DNA of 64,000 bases from NCBI GenBank assembly GCA_917880885.1, contig OU862920.1, positions 42,815,019 to 42,879,018 on the forward strand, read 5' to 3'. Position 1 is the first letter of the stretch. Each line of letters begins with the position of its first letter. This document shows, in pieces, positions 33,104 through 43,931 of the stretch. The notes beneath the pieces are model-generated. The model was not told where the DNA came from. It ran no database searches and saw nothing but the letters and a program-made list of their open reading frames with translations. Source of the DNA: Limnephilus marmoratus (Eukaryota > Arthropoda > Insecta > Trichoptera > Limnephilidae). Position numbers and translations under genes: made by a program.

Positions 33104-33302
33104 CTTACACCAGGACGAAACTGAAATTATCATCTTCTCTAGAAGGAGTCACAAATATAGCTACTAATACAATTATTTTTAATTAATAAAATTTGTAATA
33201 ATACACGCATTAATCAAATAAAATTTTATGAGCGCACGCCGCGATTTGAATCCGAGACCTCCGGATTGCTAATAGAGAGCTTTGCCCTCGACCACGGAGG
33301 TC
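33104..33302 (-). mobile_element. SINE family E, copy 4 (5' part)
   Basis: Minus strand, with the tRNA head at the right (complement of GACCTCCGTGGTCGAGGGCA). Together with copy 3 it makes a head-to-head inverted pair. Confidence 0.7.
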
Positions 33303-33304
33303 GT

Positions 33305-33725
33305 TATTTCCTATCCTTGGGTTTTCTTGCACGTCTAAATTAAATGGAACCGGGTCTTTTCTCTATGATTATACACTTCACGTTAAAAAATGTACTAATA
33401 TTTATCAGTTGGTTAAAATCGCCAATAGCCAATTCTTAGTAGTTTTTTCGATTAGTCTATGAAGTTCACCTGAACGTTTTCAGTTTAGTAGGAGAACTTG
33501 GAAAAATACTATTTCTATCATTAGAAATAATCCGGAATACAGCATCACTTGTCTTGATTTTTAAATGTTAATCTAACAATGAATTTCAACACGTTTTGCG
33601 AGTAAGAAGAAAAGTCATAGTTTTCAAATTACTTGCAGCTTTGGCAGATTGGGTAATTATTACTGCAACACGATTATCGATAGAAATATTACGTCTTTTG
33701 CGAATATTATATTAAAATTAATTCA
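33305..33725. other. Gene-free stretch
   Basis: Only the short TTATTACTGCAACACGATTA block near 33656 is shared with the family I composites. Confidence 0.4.
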
Positions 33726-33727
33726 AT

Positions 33728-34130
33728 TTGGGAGGAGCGTGTGGGTACAGCCGCCGCAGGAACCATTTATAGGATAACCAACACCTCTGCCATAGGTCAT
33801 CCCAAGTAGTTCGCTACGTTTGGTGACTTAGAAGGGGTTCCCGGGTAAATGGGGTGAGATTTGTCCGGGTCTTGGTAGCGGATGTGTCTGCCTACCAGCA
33901 GCATGGCAGGCCAAGTCGGGAAAGATCGTTTGAGAGAGCCTCCTTGACTGTTACTCCTGGACACGTTGACCCCCAGATTCCTACCCACCCCCAATACCAT
34001 TTTCCTTCCCAAAACTTCCACTCCTTCTTCTCCTAAAAATGACCCACCACACAGCATACCCAAAGATGACATAGATCCTGAGGGGAATTATTTTCCTCCC
34101 AGGGCCTCCTGGGAGGAAAATATATGTTAA
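33728..34130 (+). mobile_element. SINE-like family D, copy 2
   Basis: About 400 bp from GTGGGTACAGCCGCCGCAGG to the tail block (CAAAGATGACATAGATCCTG and the GGCCTCCTGG hairpin half). No A or B box is obvious. Its last 75 nt are nearly those of LINE family C, so it could be a SINE or an internally deleted LINE derivative. Confidence 0.75.
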
Positions 34131-34510
34131 ATCTCTTAAAAGGAAAATCGAAAGCATAAAACTGTGTAAACACATAAAATAACATGCCTTTAATAATAAA
34201 TAAACAGTATCTCACAATAACTATAACTATAACTAACCATCCCGCTGTTTCCTTGCAGGGGTTCGTAGAGAGGACCGCCAAACAACTCGGTCTGTGCATA
34301 CACTCTTTACCTCATTCACATCCATACATCGCTCTTTTCTTCTGTCTTTCGAGAATATGGTTTACTTAATCATGCCATGTCTTTCTCGGGCATCCCTGAC
34401 TTTTTCTACCATTCAAGTTCACGTCATATATTCTTCTTACAACCTATCTTTAGATAATTGGCTTTACATGCCCAAACCATCTAAGAGTCCTATTCTTATC
34501 TCATTACACT
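34131..34510 (-). pseudogene. LINE family K, 3' end with ORF C-terminus, copy 2
   Basis: On the minus strand, broken frames read LRWFGHVK, then GRKSQGCPRKTWHD, then VYAQTELFGGPL. The RWFGHV and GRPRKTW-type motifs are typical of the region behind the reverse transcriptase in many insect LINEs. Several stops and shifts make it inactive. Confidence 0.6.
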
Positions 34511-34880
34511 AATCAGTCTTGTATTCTCCGTGAATCTCAAAGTATCTCACATATATTTTTTAATTTCAAATCAGTCATAAATTGAAGAGAAAATTGTTTT
34601 ATTTGTAGTAGGTTTTCAAGTTACTAATATGTTAAGCGCATTGGTTTTATCTTGTTTAATAATAATAGAGTGGCGTGGCACACGATTAAGCAATGTAGGA
34701 ATTTATAATTGTGGATAAGAAAATAACCAATATTTGTTTAAAAATGATCATATAAAAAAATAAAGTTGCGAAAATATTTGCTGTACAATAATAACATAAT
34801 GACAAGCTGAATTCGAATGAAATCTTGTTTTTTCTTATCTTAATTGAAATGTGCGATGTTTTTACTATAATTGATCTGTA
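34511..34880. other. Gene-free AT-rich stretch
   Basis: Nothing recognised. Confidence 0.45.
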
Positions 34881-34881
34881 T

Positions 34882-35296
34882 CAGAAGAAACGCTATTAAA
34901 AAGCGATGTTGCCAAATGTAGGAGTTGCGATACGCTAGTCAATGAAACGTATATTTTGCTAAAAATATACGCTCGTCTACTGCAGCGCCGCGGCTCGCCG
35001 CTCGCGTGACAAAGCCCTGAACTAAAATAGCATATTTCAGTTGATTTGGGTACCAATACCGCGTCTGGCTTATTTTCGGTTTTGGACTGTATGAGGGTAG
35101 AGGAGTGGGGAAAACTTGAAATTACATGTGTTCAATCCTGCGTCCGTATACCGGACGCAGAATGACGGTCGGACGCAGGATTGAATGAAAGTGGACCATT
35201 AGAAGACGCAGCAATGATAGCGGGATGTATATATATATATATTTTTTTTTATATATTTATATATAAAAAAAAATATATATATATATATATTTATAT

Positions 35297-35336
<40 letters not shown>

Positions 35337-35677
35337 CCGCTATCATTGCTGCGTCTTCTAATGGTCCACTTTCATTCAATCCTGCGTCCGACCGTCATTC
35401 TGCGTCCGGTATACGGACGCAGGATTGAACACATGTAATTTCAAGTTTTCCCCACTCCTGTACCCTCATACAGTCCAAAAACGAAAATAAGCCAGACGCG
35501 GTATTGGTACCTAAATCAACTGAAATATGCTATTTTAGTTCAGTGCTTTGTCACCCAGCGGCGAGCCGCGGCGCTGCAGTAGACGAGCGTATATTTTTAG
35601 AAAAATATACGTTTCATTGACTAGCGTATCGCAGCTCCTACATTTGGCAACATCGCTTTTTAATAGCGTTTCTTCTG
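34882..35677. repeat. Family I giant palindrome, 796 bp
   Basis: Two arms of about 345 nt are complementary with about nine differences (roughly 97%), joined by about 100 nt of TA-rich sequence centred near 35280. Arms start CAGAAGAAACGCTATTAAAA. Each arm holds its own smaller hairpin (TTCAATCCTGCGTCCG and complement, 35131-35185 in the left arm). The inner arm ends GATAGCGGGATGTA next to (TA)n. It would form a huge cruciform or RNA hairpin. It has no coding sequence, and no clear target duplication was found. Confidence 0.9.
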
Positions 35678-35689
35678 TCTTCTGCGAAA

Positions 35690-36100
35690 ACAAAGCAATC
35701 ATACTTAAATATCGCACATTGCTACGGAAGATTACATTGAAATTCAGCTTCATTACCTATTCAAAATTGGCGCCAAATATGATTCCAATAAGGATGAATC
35801 TTTGTCAAACGTGTGTAATTAATATTTCTATTTCACCAAGACAATGTTGCAACAATATCGTCGTTGTTACACATTAAATAATAGTTTTTTTGCTGATATT
35901 GAATTTTCCAAAGCTTCATTTTTTTTAAAAGCAATGATTTTACTTCTTACTCGCAAAGTGAATTGAAATTCATTGTTAAACTAATATTCAATCACGGCAT
36001 CCATGCTTATATCTAAAAATAAGGACGAAATGCCTAAACTAATTTACTAGAAGTGGTATTTTTCTTTTAGTTTCGTTTAGTTCTTCTGACTTTTAAATTT
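35690..36100. other. Gene-free stretch
   Basis: Nothing recognised. Confidence 0.4.
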
Positions 36101-36104
36101 CAAT

Positions 36105-36515
36105 TTGAGAGGCAGACATGAGTACCGCCACCCCGAGAACCATTTATTGGATAACCAACACCTTTGCCGTAGGTCACCCCAAGTGATTCGCTACATTTGG
36201 TGACTTAGCAGGGGTGCCCGAGTTTATGGGGTAAGGTTTGCCCGGATCTTGGCGTTGTTTGCGTCTGCCCACCAGGTGCGTGGCAGGCCGGAACGGGAGA
36301 GAATGGTTGAGAGAACCATTGTCTCTGACTTCTTCAGCCGTTTTTTCTCGGAACTTCGCCTTGCACCGAAGTGGGAGGGATAGTCTCATACATCCGTCAC
36401 TCCTGGACACACTAACTCCCAGATTAACCTACCCAACCTTCATTCGCTTTTCTTACCCAGAACTTCCTTTCGTTCCTTTCCTAAGAAGACCCTCCACACG
36501 CATCCCCAAAAATGT
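36105..36515 (+). mobile_element. SINE-like family D, copy 3
   Basis: From ATGAGTACCGCCACCCCGAG to AAGACCCTCCACACGCATCC. The final hairpin tail is lost. Confidence 0.75.
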
Positions 36516-36778
36516 CAGCGCTAATGTAAAATGCATATTACTAAACTGAAATGTCCAGATCTTCAGAGACTACAATTGCTCATTTATTTAAAAGCCGGAG
36601 GAAAATTAAAAAAAAAAAAAACTACCAAGTATTTGGCGATATTAACCAACAAAAAAATATAGATGACAATTTTTTGTAGTGTAGTAAGTAATCAGATGGA
36701 ACGGAAAGAAGAGATTTCCTGGTTCTAGTTGGTTTAGACGAGCAAGAAAACAGAAATTTCTTTAAAGTCATGAATTGC

Positions 36779-36830
36779 GGCCTCCGTGGTTTAGAGGTCG
36801 CGGGTTCAAATCCAGGAGTGCGCAAATGAC
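36779..36830 (+). mobile_element. SINE family E head fragment, copy 8
   Basis: GCGGCCTCCGTGGTTTAGAG runs directly into GTCGCGGGTTCAAATCC, so about 20 nt between A and B boxes are deleted. Confidence 0.65.
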
Positions 36831-37129
36831 ATGTTATTTATAAATTAAACAATATATCTTTGTTAGAACCACTTACATATTTTAGTAACGCCGATCGGTT
36901 TCGGAACGACCGTTTCTTCCTCAGGGCAAACATATAGTGACTTGACAATTACAAAACGGTGGGTTGGTACAATTTATTATTACTAAGGGTGGGGGCGTGT
37001 TTTATGTTATTTCATAATGTATTCATTAAAAATAATATGTAGTACTTATTTGAAGCTTGTTTTAGAGTAGTAAATAAGCCCGAGGAAGACACGGCATGAT
37101 CATGTTAAACAAATTCTTGAGTCAGGCCT

Positions 37130-37390
37130 AGCCAAAAGTCAGACAAACAGAAGAGCGATTATGAATGTGAATTGTGAATGAGGCAAAGAAATATATGCCA
37201 ATACCTAGTTGCTTGGCGGTCTCGGCCTACTCCTGCGAGGAAACGGCGTGATGGTTAGTTAGTTATTGCTTAATACTATTTATTTATTAGCGACGGCATG
37301 TTATTTTTATTTGTTTACTTATACCGTTTTATGCTTTCCCTTTTTGTGTTTTCCTTTTTTCCTCCTAAAAGAATATAATGCATATTTTGG
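37130..37390 (+). mobile_element. LINE family K, 3' end, copy 3
   Basis: Plus strand: GAATGAGGCAAAGAAATATA, TTGCTTGGCGGTCTCGGCC, ATGGTTAGTTAGTTATTG, then TTTATGCTTTCCCTTTTT. It matches the copies at 31.2, 34.2 and 58.0 kb. Confidence 0.65.
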
Positions 37391-37682
37391 TTTTAAGGTC
37401 CATAAAAGAACCTTAAAATTGTTTCTATAATTTGAAAAGATACCTATTGTCAAACATGATAGATTTGATAAGCATTTATGTTATTCAATGTTGATTTTAA
37501 TGACATTAAAAAATACTCATAATTACGAGTACTGTGGATTAAAGATTTTTTTTTAATTAATTATTATTTGAAAAATTTAATACATGGCTGATAAATAAAA
37601 AAAAGATTAGCATAACCAATTTGCGTATAAACGCTTTTTTATGGTTTGTTATGTAAATTCCTTACGAGAGCCTCAGCTTCTT

Positions 37683-38060
37683 CCGTCTGGAGCCAGTGAG
37701 ACTATGGCATCCCCAATTTGGGTATGTTGTGAGGATAAAGCTAGTGGGGAGGGGAAGGAGATGGGGAATAGAAAGATGGGCAAGTACCTGGATTTTCAGA
37801 TCTAGTCACCAAACACGGCTAAAGCCATTTCAAGCAATTTTTCAAATAATTTATTTTGAATGGTGGTCTTACACAAGGGCGTTACTGAGAGTATCTTCCA
37901 CTCTGGAACGTGCCGCAAATATACTAGATTTATATTATTGTTAATGAATTAATTGTGAAATAACACAAATTCGTAAAATAAAATTTATTTGCCCACGCCA
38001 GGATTGATCCCGCTACCTTGATTGCGAGTCAAGAGCCTTACCCCCAGACCACGCGGTTGT
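37683..38060 (-). mobile_element. SINE family E, copy 5
   Basis: Minus strand; body from TCTGGAGCCAGTGAGACTAT to GTGCCGCAAATATACTAG and a degraded tRNA head at the right (B box complement GGATTGATCCCG). Confidence 0.8.
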
Positions 38061-38132
38061 TGCTACTTACTTTACTTATTTACTTTATTAAAACGTTAAC
38101 ATGTATTTTTGCTCATCTTTTATTTTTTTTTC

Positions 38133-38690
38133 ATTAACTCTACACAGGAGGCCCTGAGGAAAATAATTTCCCTCGGGGCCTATGTCATCTGGGATGCTGT
38201 GTGGAGGGTCTTTTTGGAAACACAGAGGCTGGCAAATCATTTCATAGCCGAGCTGTTGAACACAAAAACGAGTCGAAGAAGCGACCCGTTCTCGTGTGAC
38301 AAATGTCAATCGTGTACAAATGTAGGGCACGCGTTTGGCGTGTTTCCCGACAATGCGCCGGTGCCGAAGGGATCAATTACGCTAATTCTTCGAAGCATCT
38401 TCCATTGTAATATCGGTAGAACAAGGATAGCATTCCCACCCGATGCCTGTGCTCTAAAGATTGCAACCCGTGTGTTAAGATGTGAGAATCTATCAAATGG
38501 ACCGCACGTTTTTGCACAGAGTCGAGGGTATTTTTCAGGTATTTTGGAGCTCCAGACCAAAGGTGGCTGCCAAATTCAACCGTGGGGCGCACTTGTGATT
38601 TGTACATGGTTAGCAGTTGTATACTATTAAAGTATCTGCGGGCCCTGTACAGTAACGCCCAGTTTTTGAGAGGTTTTATACCCTTTTAAC
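38133..38690 (-). mobile_element. LINE family C, 3' fragment, copy 2, with broken ORF2 end
   Basis: Minus strand with the same tail hairpin (GGCCCTGAGG / CCTCGGGGCC). Coding remnants read MYKSQVRPTVEFGSHLWSGA and HRVGMLSLFYRYYNGRCF, with a frameshift near 38380. The K(A/S)QVRP..E..SHLW.GAP phrase is a well-known hallmark downstream of the reverse transcriptase of insect LINEs. Inactive. Confidence 0.8.
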
Positions 38691-38699
38691 ATTTTTATA

Positions 38700-39210
38700 A
38701 GCTTTTTTATGAATAAAAAAAAATCATTTGGGTTCCTACATTGAAAAAAAAATTTGAGCTTTTATACAATTCTAATTTTATTTTATGTAACTAATTCAAT
38801 TTTGTTCATCTTCAAGCAAAAGCAAAATAATGCCCACCTTATTGTGACACGTTCCGTGAATGTAATGGTTGACTGTTGAATGTTCAATGACCCATAGAAA
38901 GATAAACAATAAAAATGAAATAACTTGATTAAGATAAATAATTATCACATAATGGACATCAATTGTGGTCGGAAAGAATTTAGAACGTTTTACGAGGCAG
39001 TTTGTTTATAATTAAGGATACGCATAAACACTTGAGATGTAAGTTATGAATGGATCAGCTGTCCCAAGGACGCTTATCACATAATAGTCGAACATTTATT
39101 TTTATTGTGGCTTGGACATTTTTGTTTCAAGTTACGATTAGTCGACGCCGATAAAAAAGATATGGTGTTTTGGTATTTTATTCACACGTATGACCCACAG
39201 AGCAGTACAT
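38700..39210. other. Gene-free AT-rich stretch
   Basis: Nothing recognised. Confidence 0.4.
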
Positions 39211-39212
39211 TC

Positions 39213-39838
39213 GACCGGTCAATGGCCGAGTTTGGATCCCACTCAGGCGTTGTATGTTCAGTTCATCTGTGGCTAAATCCTCCATCTCGACACAAGCAAC
39301 AATTTCTGCTTACTGTGGTGGTAATTTTGGAGGCGGGTATGGGTACCGCCGCCCAGGGAATCATTTATTAACCAACACCTCTGCCATAGGTCACTCCAAG
39401 TGGTTTGGTGACATGGTAGGGGTGCCCGGGTTCATGGGGTGAGGTTTATCCGAGTCTTCGTAGAGGATGCGCCTGCCCACCAGCTGCATGGCAGGCCGGA
39501 TCGCGAGAGAATGATTGAGGGAGTTCCTTTAACTTCTCCAGCCGTACTCTCTGGGAATATCACGTTACACCGCAGTGGGAGGCATGGATTCATACGTCCG
39601 TCATTCCTGGGTACACTAAACCCCGATTTCTACCCATCCCTAATACCCTCTTCATTCCCAAAACTTCCTTTCCCTAAAAAGACCCTCCATACAACATCTC
39701 CAAAGATGACATAGGCCCTGATAGAATTCTTTTTTCCTCAGAGCCTTCTGTATGGAGCTGATGTAAAAAAAGTAAGATATTTTCAAATATTGTCTGGTTA
39801 TTCGTAACCAGGGAATGTTTGTCTTTCTTAAAATAAAA
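39213..39838 (+). mobile_element. SINE family F, copy 3, split by family D
   Basis: The head and first part (CGACCGGTCAATGGCCGAGT to TTACTGTGGTGGTAAT) stop at 39330 and resume at about 39766 with GATATTTTCAAATATTGTCT and CAGGGAATGTTTGTCTTTCT. Confidence 0.75.
39331..39765 (+). mobile_element. SINE-like family D, copy 4 (full length), nested in SINE F
   Basis: About 435 bp. It starts GGAGGCGGGTATGGGTACCG and ends with the shared C/D tail (CATCTCCAAAGATGACATAG, GGCCCTG ... CAGAGCC) and a short A run. This is the best copy for defining the family, since the host SINE sequence marks both ends. Confidence 0.8.
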
Positions 39839-40089
39839 TAAAATATATATCCTTACCTATGTTTTTATTTTTAACTTTATGAACCCTCAAATTATAACAT
39901 TTAAACATATTAAAATCTTGCTATCTATGGTATGTTGATCGAAAAATCCTCAAAGATGTAAAAAATAATACAATGAATAAAGAAAACTTTAATAAAATAT
40001 ATATTTACATGAAGACAATATAAGCGAAACTCATTCGAAAATCTGGAAACAGAAAAATCAGAAAAATATATTGGCAATATAGTATAATA

Positions 40090-40360
40090 CGAGTAGGTAA
40101 AGTATATTTGCGGCACGTTCCAGGTTCCAGAGCGGAAGATACTCTCAGTATCGCCCTGGTATAACGTTGCTTGCAATGGCTTTAGCGTGTTTGGTTACCA
40201 GATCTGAATAGCCAGGTACTTTCCCACCTTCCTCTTTCCCATCTCCTTCCCACCCTCACTACCTTCAGCCTCACAGCATACTCCAATTGAAGATGCCATA
40301 GTCTCACTGGACCAGACGGGAGTAGTTGGAGACTCTTGCGCGGTGCTCATGTAAAAAAAA
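40090..40360 (+). mobile_element. SINE family E, copy 6 (5'-truncated)
   Basis: Begins in the body at GTATATTTGCGGCACGTTCC and runs to CTCATGTAAAAAAAA. The tRNA head is missing. Confidence 0.8.
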
Positions 40361-40554
40361 GTGAAATCACTTCCATATTGCAGTTCACGATTCCTTTAAA
40401 TTTCTTGATTCTCCTTGTACCAATTCTCAGCATCTCCTTTCGTTTGTTGTTCAATAAAAATACATTTACTGTATATTTTAAATACTGTTTTAGCCTTCCA
40501 ATCTTTAAAACATTTTTGGAATTTCGGAAAGTTTCCCATTTTCAAATTTACTTC

Positions 40555-41095
40555 CTTCTATCCCCTACCGTTACTATGTCTCCTTTGCAATCCCTCCCTC
40601 TGCTATTCCTCGTCCTCTATCCCTTACCCTCACCCTCTCCTGTGTGTCCTTTCCCATGCACCCTCGTTCCACTGTCGCAACCCTCACTCCTCTTGCGTTT
40701 CTTTCCACCTTCCCATCATCCCTGCTTTCTCCCCTTCCTCGAACTCGTACCTCGTTGATATTCCCAATCCCAAATTTCCCTTTCCCCTCCCTCCATCCCT
40801 CCTTGAAACTAAATGAAAAACATACATATCCAACAACTCGCACTAATTGTAATTTTTTAAAAATTTCGTGACGCCAGAGCTCACTACTATATATAGAAAA
40901 ATTCACGGATGTGCGCATAACAACTCACCAAAGTTTCATCGCTATCGGATGAATGCCAAAGGAAATAATTTCATAACGCTAGAGCTCACCACTACGTACA
41001 GAAACCATCGCGGGCATGCGCACGACAAATCTCCAAAGTATCATCGTAATCGTATGAACGCTTTAGGTACAGAAACATTCATTTTTAAATAAAGA
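40555..41095 (-). mobile_element. Purine-rich Helitron family, copy 1
   Basis: Minus strand. The 5' side at 40865-41095 holds two about 100-bp tandem units (each with a GAGCTC, a CGCGGGCATGCGC-like phrase and ATCGTAATCG/ATCGCTATCG). The rest is a 190-bp strand made almost only of C and T on the plus strand. Matching blocks lie at 54422 and 58600, where a Helitron-like start TCTAT is visible. Confidence 0.55.
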
Positions 41096-41265
41096 TTTTT
41101 TTTACATTAGCCAGGGGGGCAGGAGGCATTTCCACAGGAGGCCCTGAGGAAGGTGTCCAGGAGTGACGGACGTATAAATCCTATCCTCCCACTGCGTTGC
41201 AAGGCGATGTGTCGAGAGATTCTGGCTGGAGAGGATAAAAGACCTCCCTCAACTAGTCTCTCTCG

Positions 41266-41636
41266 ATTATACACCTGACTTAGCAAAACTAATAACATTC
41301 CGAGTACCAAATCATAACACGAGACTTCCAGAGCTGTTCTTTGTTTATCCGTCTAAAACTAACTATTTCAATTACTCCCCAATCCAAAGACTACATAGGC
41401 TTGGAAATAAATTCAGTTCCGTTGACATTTTTATTTCAACAAATTATTATTATTCTTCTTATATTTTTTGTTGTTATTTCTTTTTAATTCTGCTTCCTTT
41501 CTTTTAGTGTAAAGGAAGAGAAATAATAATTGGTATTTTATTGTTTCTATTTCTGTTATTATTATGTTACAGGATTTATGTAAATGCTCCAAGGGCGTAA
41601 ATAAATAAATAAATAAATTAATTAATAAATTATACA
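41266..41636 (+). mobile_element. LINE family P, 5'-truncated insertion with 8-bp duplication
   Basis: ATTATACA stands at 41266-41273 and 41629-41636. Between them is the last part of a LINE ending GGGCGTAAATAAATAAAT. The host family D is continuous across the site. Short target duplications of this size are common for LINEs. Confidence 0.85.
41274..41510 (+). pseudogene. LINE family P ORF2 C-terminal fragment
   Basis: Reads PDLAKLITFRVPNHNTRLPE then RLHRLGNKFSSVDIF, which corresponds to the LINFRVP..NTR end of ORF2 in the 6.05-kb and 60.3-kb elements. Only the extreme C-terminus is present because of 5' truncation; not functional. Confidence 0.75.
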
Positions 41637-41804
41637 GACCACGCAGCTGGTGGGCAGACGCATCGGTCACCAAAACCTGGACAAACCTCACCCCATGAAC
41701 CCGGTTACCCCTGCTAAGTCAACAAACGTAGCGAACCACTTGGGGTGACAGCATTTATATGATAAGCATTAATATAATTATAATTTAATTCTTCATTCAT
41801 TATT

Positions 41805-42248
41805 AAAATAATTCCCCTCGGGCCTATGCTATCTTTGGAGATGCTGTTTGGAGGGACTTTTTAGGTGAAGAAGGAGAGGAAGTTCTGGGAAGGAAAAGGA
41901 TACCAGGGGTGGGTAGGAATCTGGGGGAGTGTGTCCAGAAGTGAGGGACTTATGAATCCATCTCTCCCACTGCAGTGCGAAGCGATGTTCCGAGAGAGTA
42001 CGGCTGGAGAATCAACCAACCAATCCCTCAACCATTCTCTTCCGATCCGGCCTGTTATGCAGCTGGTGGGTAGACGCACCCGCCGCCAAGAACCAGATAA
42101 ATCTCAACACATAAGCATAGAATATTATAGGGCACCCCTGCTAAGTTACCAAACGTAGCGAACCACTTGGGGTGACTTATGGCAGAGGTGTTAATGGCAA
42201 GATTATCCAAATGAGTTCCCGGGCAGCGGTACCATACCCGCCTCCCAA
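41805..42248 (-). mobile_element. SINE-like family D, copy 6
   Basis: Minus strand, near full length: the tail at the left (CCTCGGGCCTATGCTATCTT) and the head at the right (GCGGTACCATACCCGCCTCC). An indel of about 30 nt lies near 42110. Confidence 0.8.
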
Positions 42249-42942
42249 ATTGAATCTTTCGGAAGACTACGGTTTCTTTTTAAAAAATATATCTACTGAT
42301 TATCGTGTTGTAGTAATAAAGTCCTTATATGGTAATCACTGTCGCGATGCGGAATCAAAATGGGAAGAACAGAATGCATAGGGAGGTCCCGGCAATACAG
42401 ATCTAGTCACTAAAAATAACTAATCACACTTCAAGTAACGTTTTAATTCGGAATGGTAAGTCTCAAAAAAATCCCACACCAATTTAATAAATTTTACGTG
42501 CGCATCGCCGCCGGGTTGATAAGAGTCCGCAACGTATGGGCCAGTCGTATTGGCACTTTCATATTCTATTAATAACTTTACAGTCGTCCAACCAAAAACT
42601 TGAACGAATAAGCGGCAACGTCGCAAGACGTCGGTTTGTCTTCAACATGAAAATGAATATATAATTGGACGCTACATTGTGGACCAAATTGAAGAAAATA
42701 TACGCAGGATGCCTCACTGCATTGAATATGAAAGGAGTTCGGATTGGTGAAACTTTAAAGGGTGTTTTTTTCGTTTTGTATATTTTTAAAATCATTATTT
42801 TAAAAAATATAAATACTTAGCTATAATCAAACACTGAAAAGATGGTATATACTTTAGTTAGAACTATGTAAAATCAAGTCCTTCAGATGGACGCAGTAAT
42901 GTCGATCTGATGAAAGGACGCAGAAATGATAGCGGGATGTAT
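42249..42942. repeat. Family I-containing composite, inverted partner of 29.9-30.7 kb
   Basis: Complementary to 29927-30690 along its length (GCGGCAACGTCGCAAGACG, ATTGGACGCTACATTGTGGA, CAAGTCCTTCAGATGGACGC) and ends at a (TA)n run at 42939-42958. The two copies lie about 12 kb apart in opposite orientation. Confidence 0.75.
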
Positions 42943-42959
42943 ATATATATATATATATT

Positions 42960-43670
42960 TATATACCTGATTCGTGACGATGCACGGGGGTGAGAGTAAC
43001 TTTGCGGCTACTCCTTGCTATTTAAAACGCTTATGGATTTCGATAAGAATTATGCCCGATCACCAAACAAGGTCCGGTATAAAAAATTAAGTAATACTCA
43101 CTGTTGTGTTTCGTGGCTTGATCTCCATTCGGCGACGGTCACAGGTGTATTCAAAGGCGTACGATAAGATTGTTCTGATCGGTTATTAAAACCACGATGA
43201 AGTTTGAGTCACGAGACGATTAAGCGGTTCACATAAAGCATTCGATAAAAAATACGATATTATGCTTCATATTACACACTTCCAATTGATAAAAATAACA
43301 TTTCAACGTAGAGCGAAATGTCACGTTACGATTTGTTATGATGGTTGTTAGTAGACTGGCGATATTGCGGTACTTGACTTAATGTCCACCATGTAGGTAG
43401 GTACACTTAATGTGCGGAATTCCAAAAATCTGGATTCCTCCGATCCCGTATGTCAATCGGAGCACAAAACGAATGAAACCCATCAGCGTAATAAAACAAT
43501 ACCTTTAGGCTATGTTAAATATCGGTTTGATAAAAATTGGTAGCATTTATTGTCTGCGGCGCTATTTAGTCCGTTATGAAATTTTGCTCTGTTTAATGGT
43601 AACCAAGTTACAAAATATAAAAGATTTCTCGAAAAAAAAATCATTTAAAAACCCTGACTAATAAATTATA
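42960..43670. other. Gene-free stretch
   Basis: Nothing recognised. Confidence 0.4.
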
Positions 43671-43734
43671 CTGCGGCTTCGCTCGGGGAGTTGACACGAG
43701 ATTTAACTAACGTTCGAATCCACGACGGATCTTA

Positions 43735-43743
43735 CTTTATATA
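43735..43743 (-). promoter_or_regulatory. TATA box of HSE element copy 2
   Basis: The complement reads TATATAAAG, preceded by GGGGG and followed by the conserved GATCCGTCGTGGATTCGAAC, as in copy 1. Confidence 0.55.
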
Positions 43744-43780
43744 CCCCCTATCAATGGGTAGCTTCACCTTTACAAAAAAG

Positions 43781-43931
43781 TCTTCGAATGGTCCACAATG
43801 TTCAAGAACATTCCACAACATTCGAGAGTGTTCTGGAATATTCCATAATAATCTGGGATGTTCCCGAACGTTTCAGACTATTCTCGAAACTGACCATTCA
43901 CCGTTCCGGACTGTTCTAGAAATTTCTAGAG
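43781..43931. promoter_or_regulatory. HSE-like array of copy 2
   Basis: Ten-nt units TTCnnGAAnn run in phase from 43801 to 43890, with perfect pairs at 43801, 43831, 43861 and 43881. After a small shift, a second in-phase group of six pentamers runs at 43904-43931. Confidence 0.65.

Larger units (their letters stand above)
41112..41760 (-). mobile_element. SINE-like family D, copy 5, split by a LINE fragment
   Basis: Minus strand. The tail half (GGAGGCCCTGAGGAAGGTGT) is at 41130-41265 and the head half (CACGCAGCTGGTGGGCAGAC to CCACTTGGGGTGAC) at 41637-41757, interrupted by the insertion below. Confidence 0.75.

Noticed and set aside
34882..35677. CRISPR-like array or ordinary tandem repeat
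   Set aside because: The repeats are two inverted arms, not regularly spaced direct repeats with spacers.
36885..36935. GATCGGTTTCGGAACGACCG inverted motif as a regulatory site
   Set aside because: Short and isolated. It resembles a phrase from LINE 3' regions, but nothing around it supports a call.
40644..40816. Proline/serine-rich open frames in the C/T-rich block
   Set aside because: The frames follow from the pyrimidine-only strand, occur in several registers at once and belong to the Helitron repeat.
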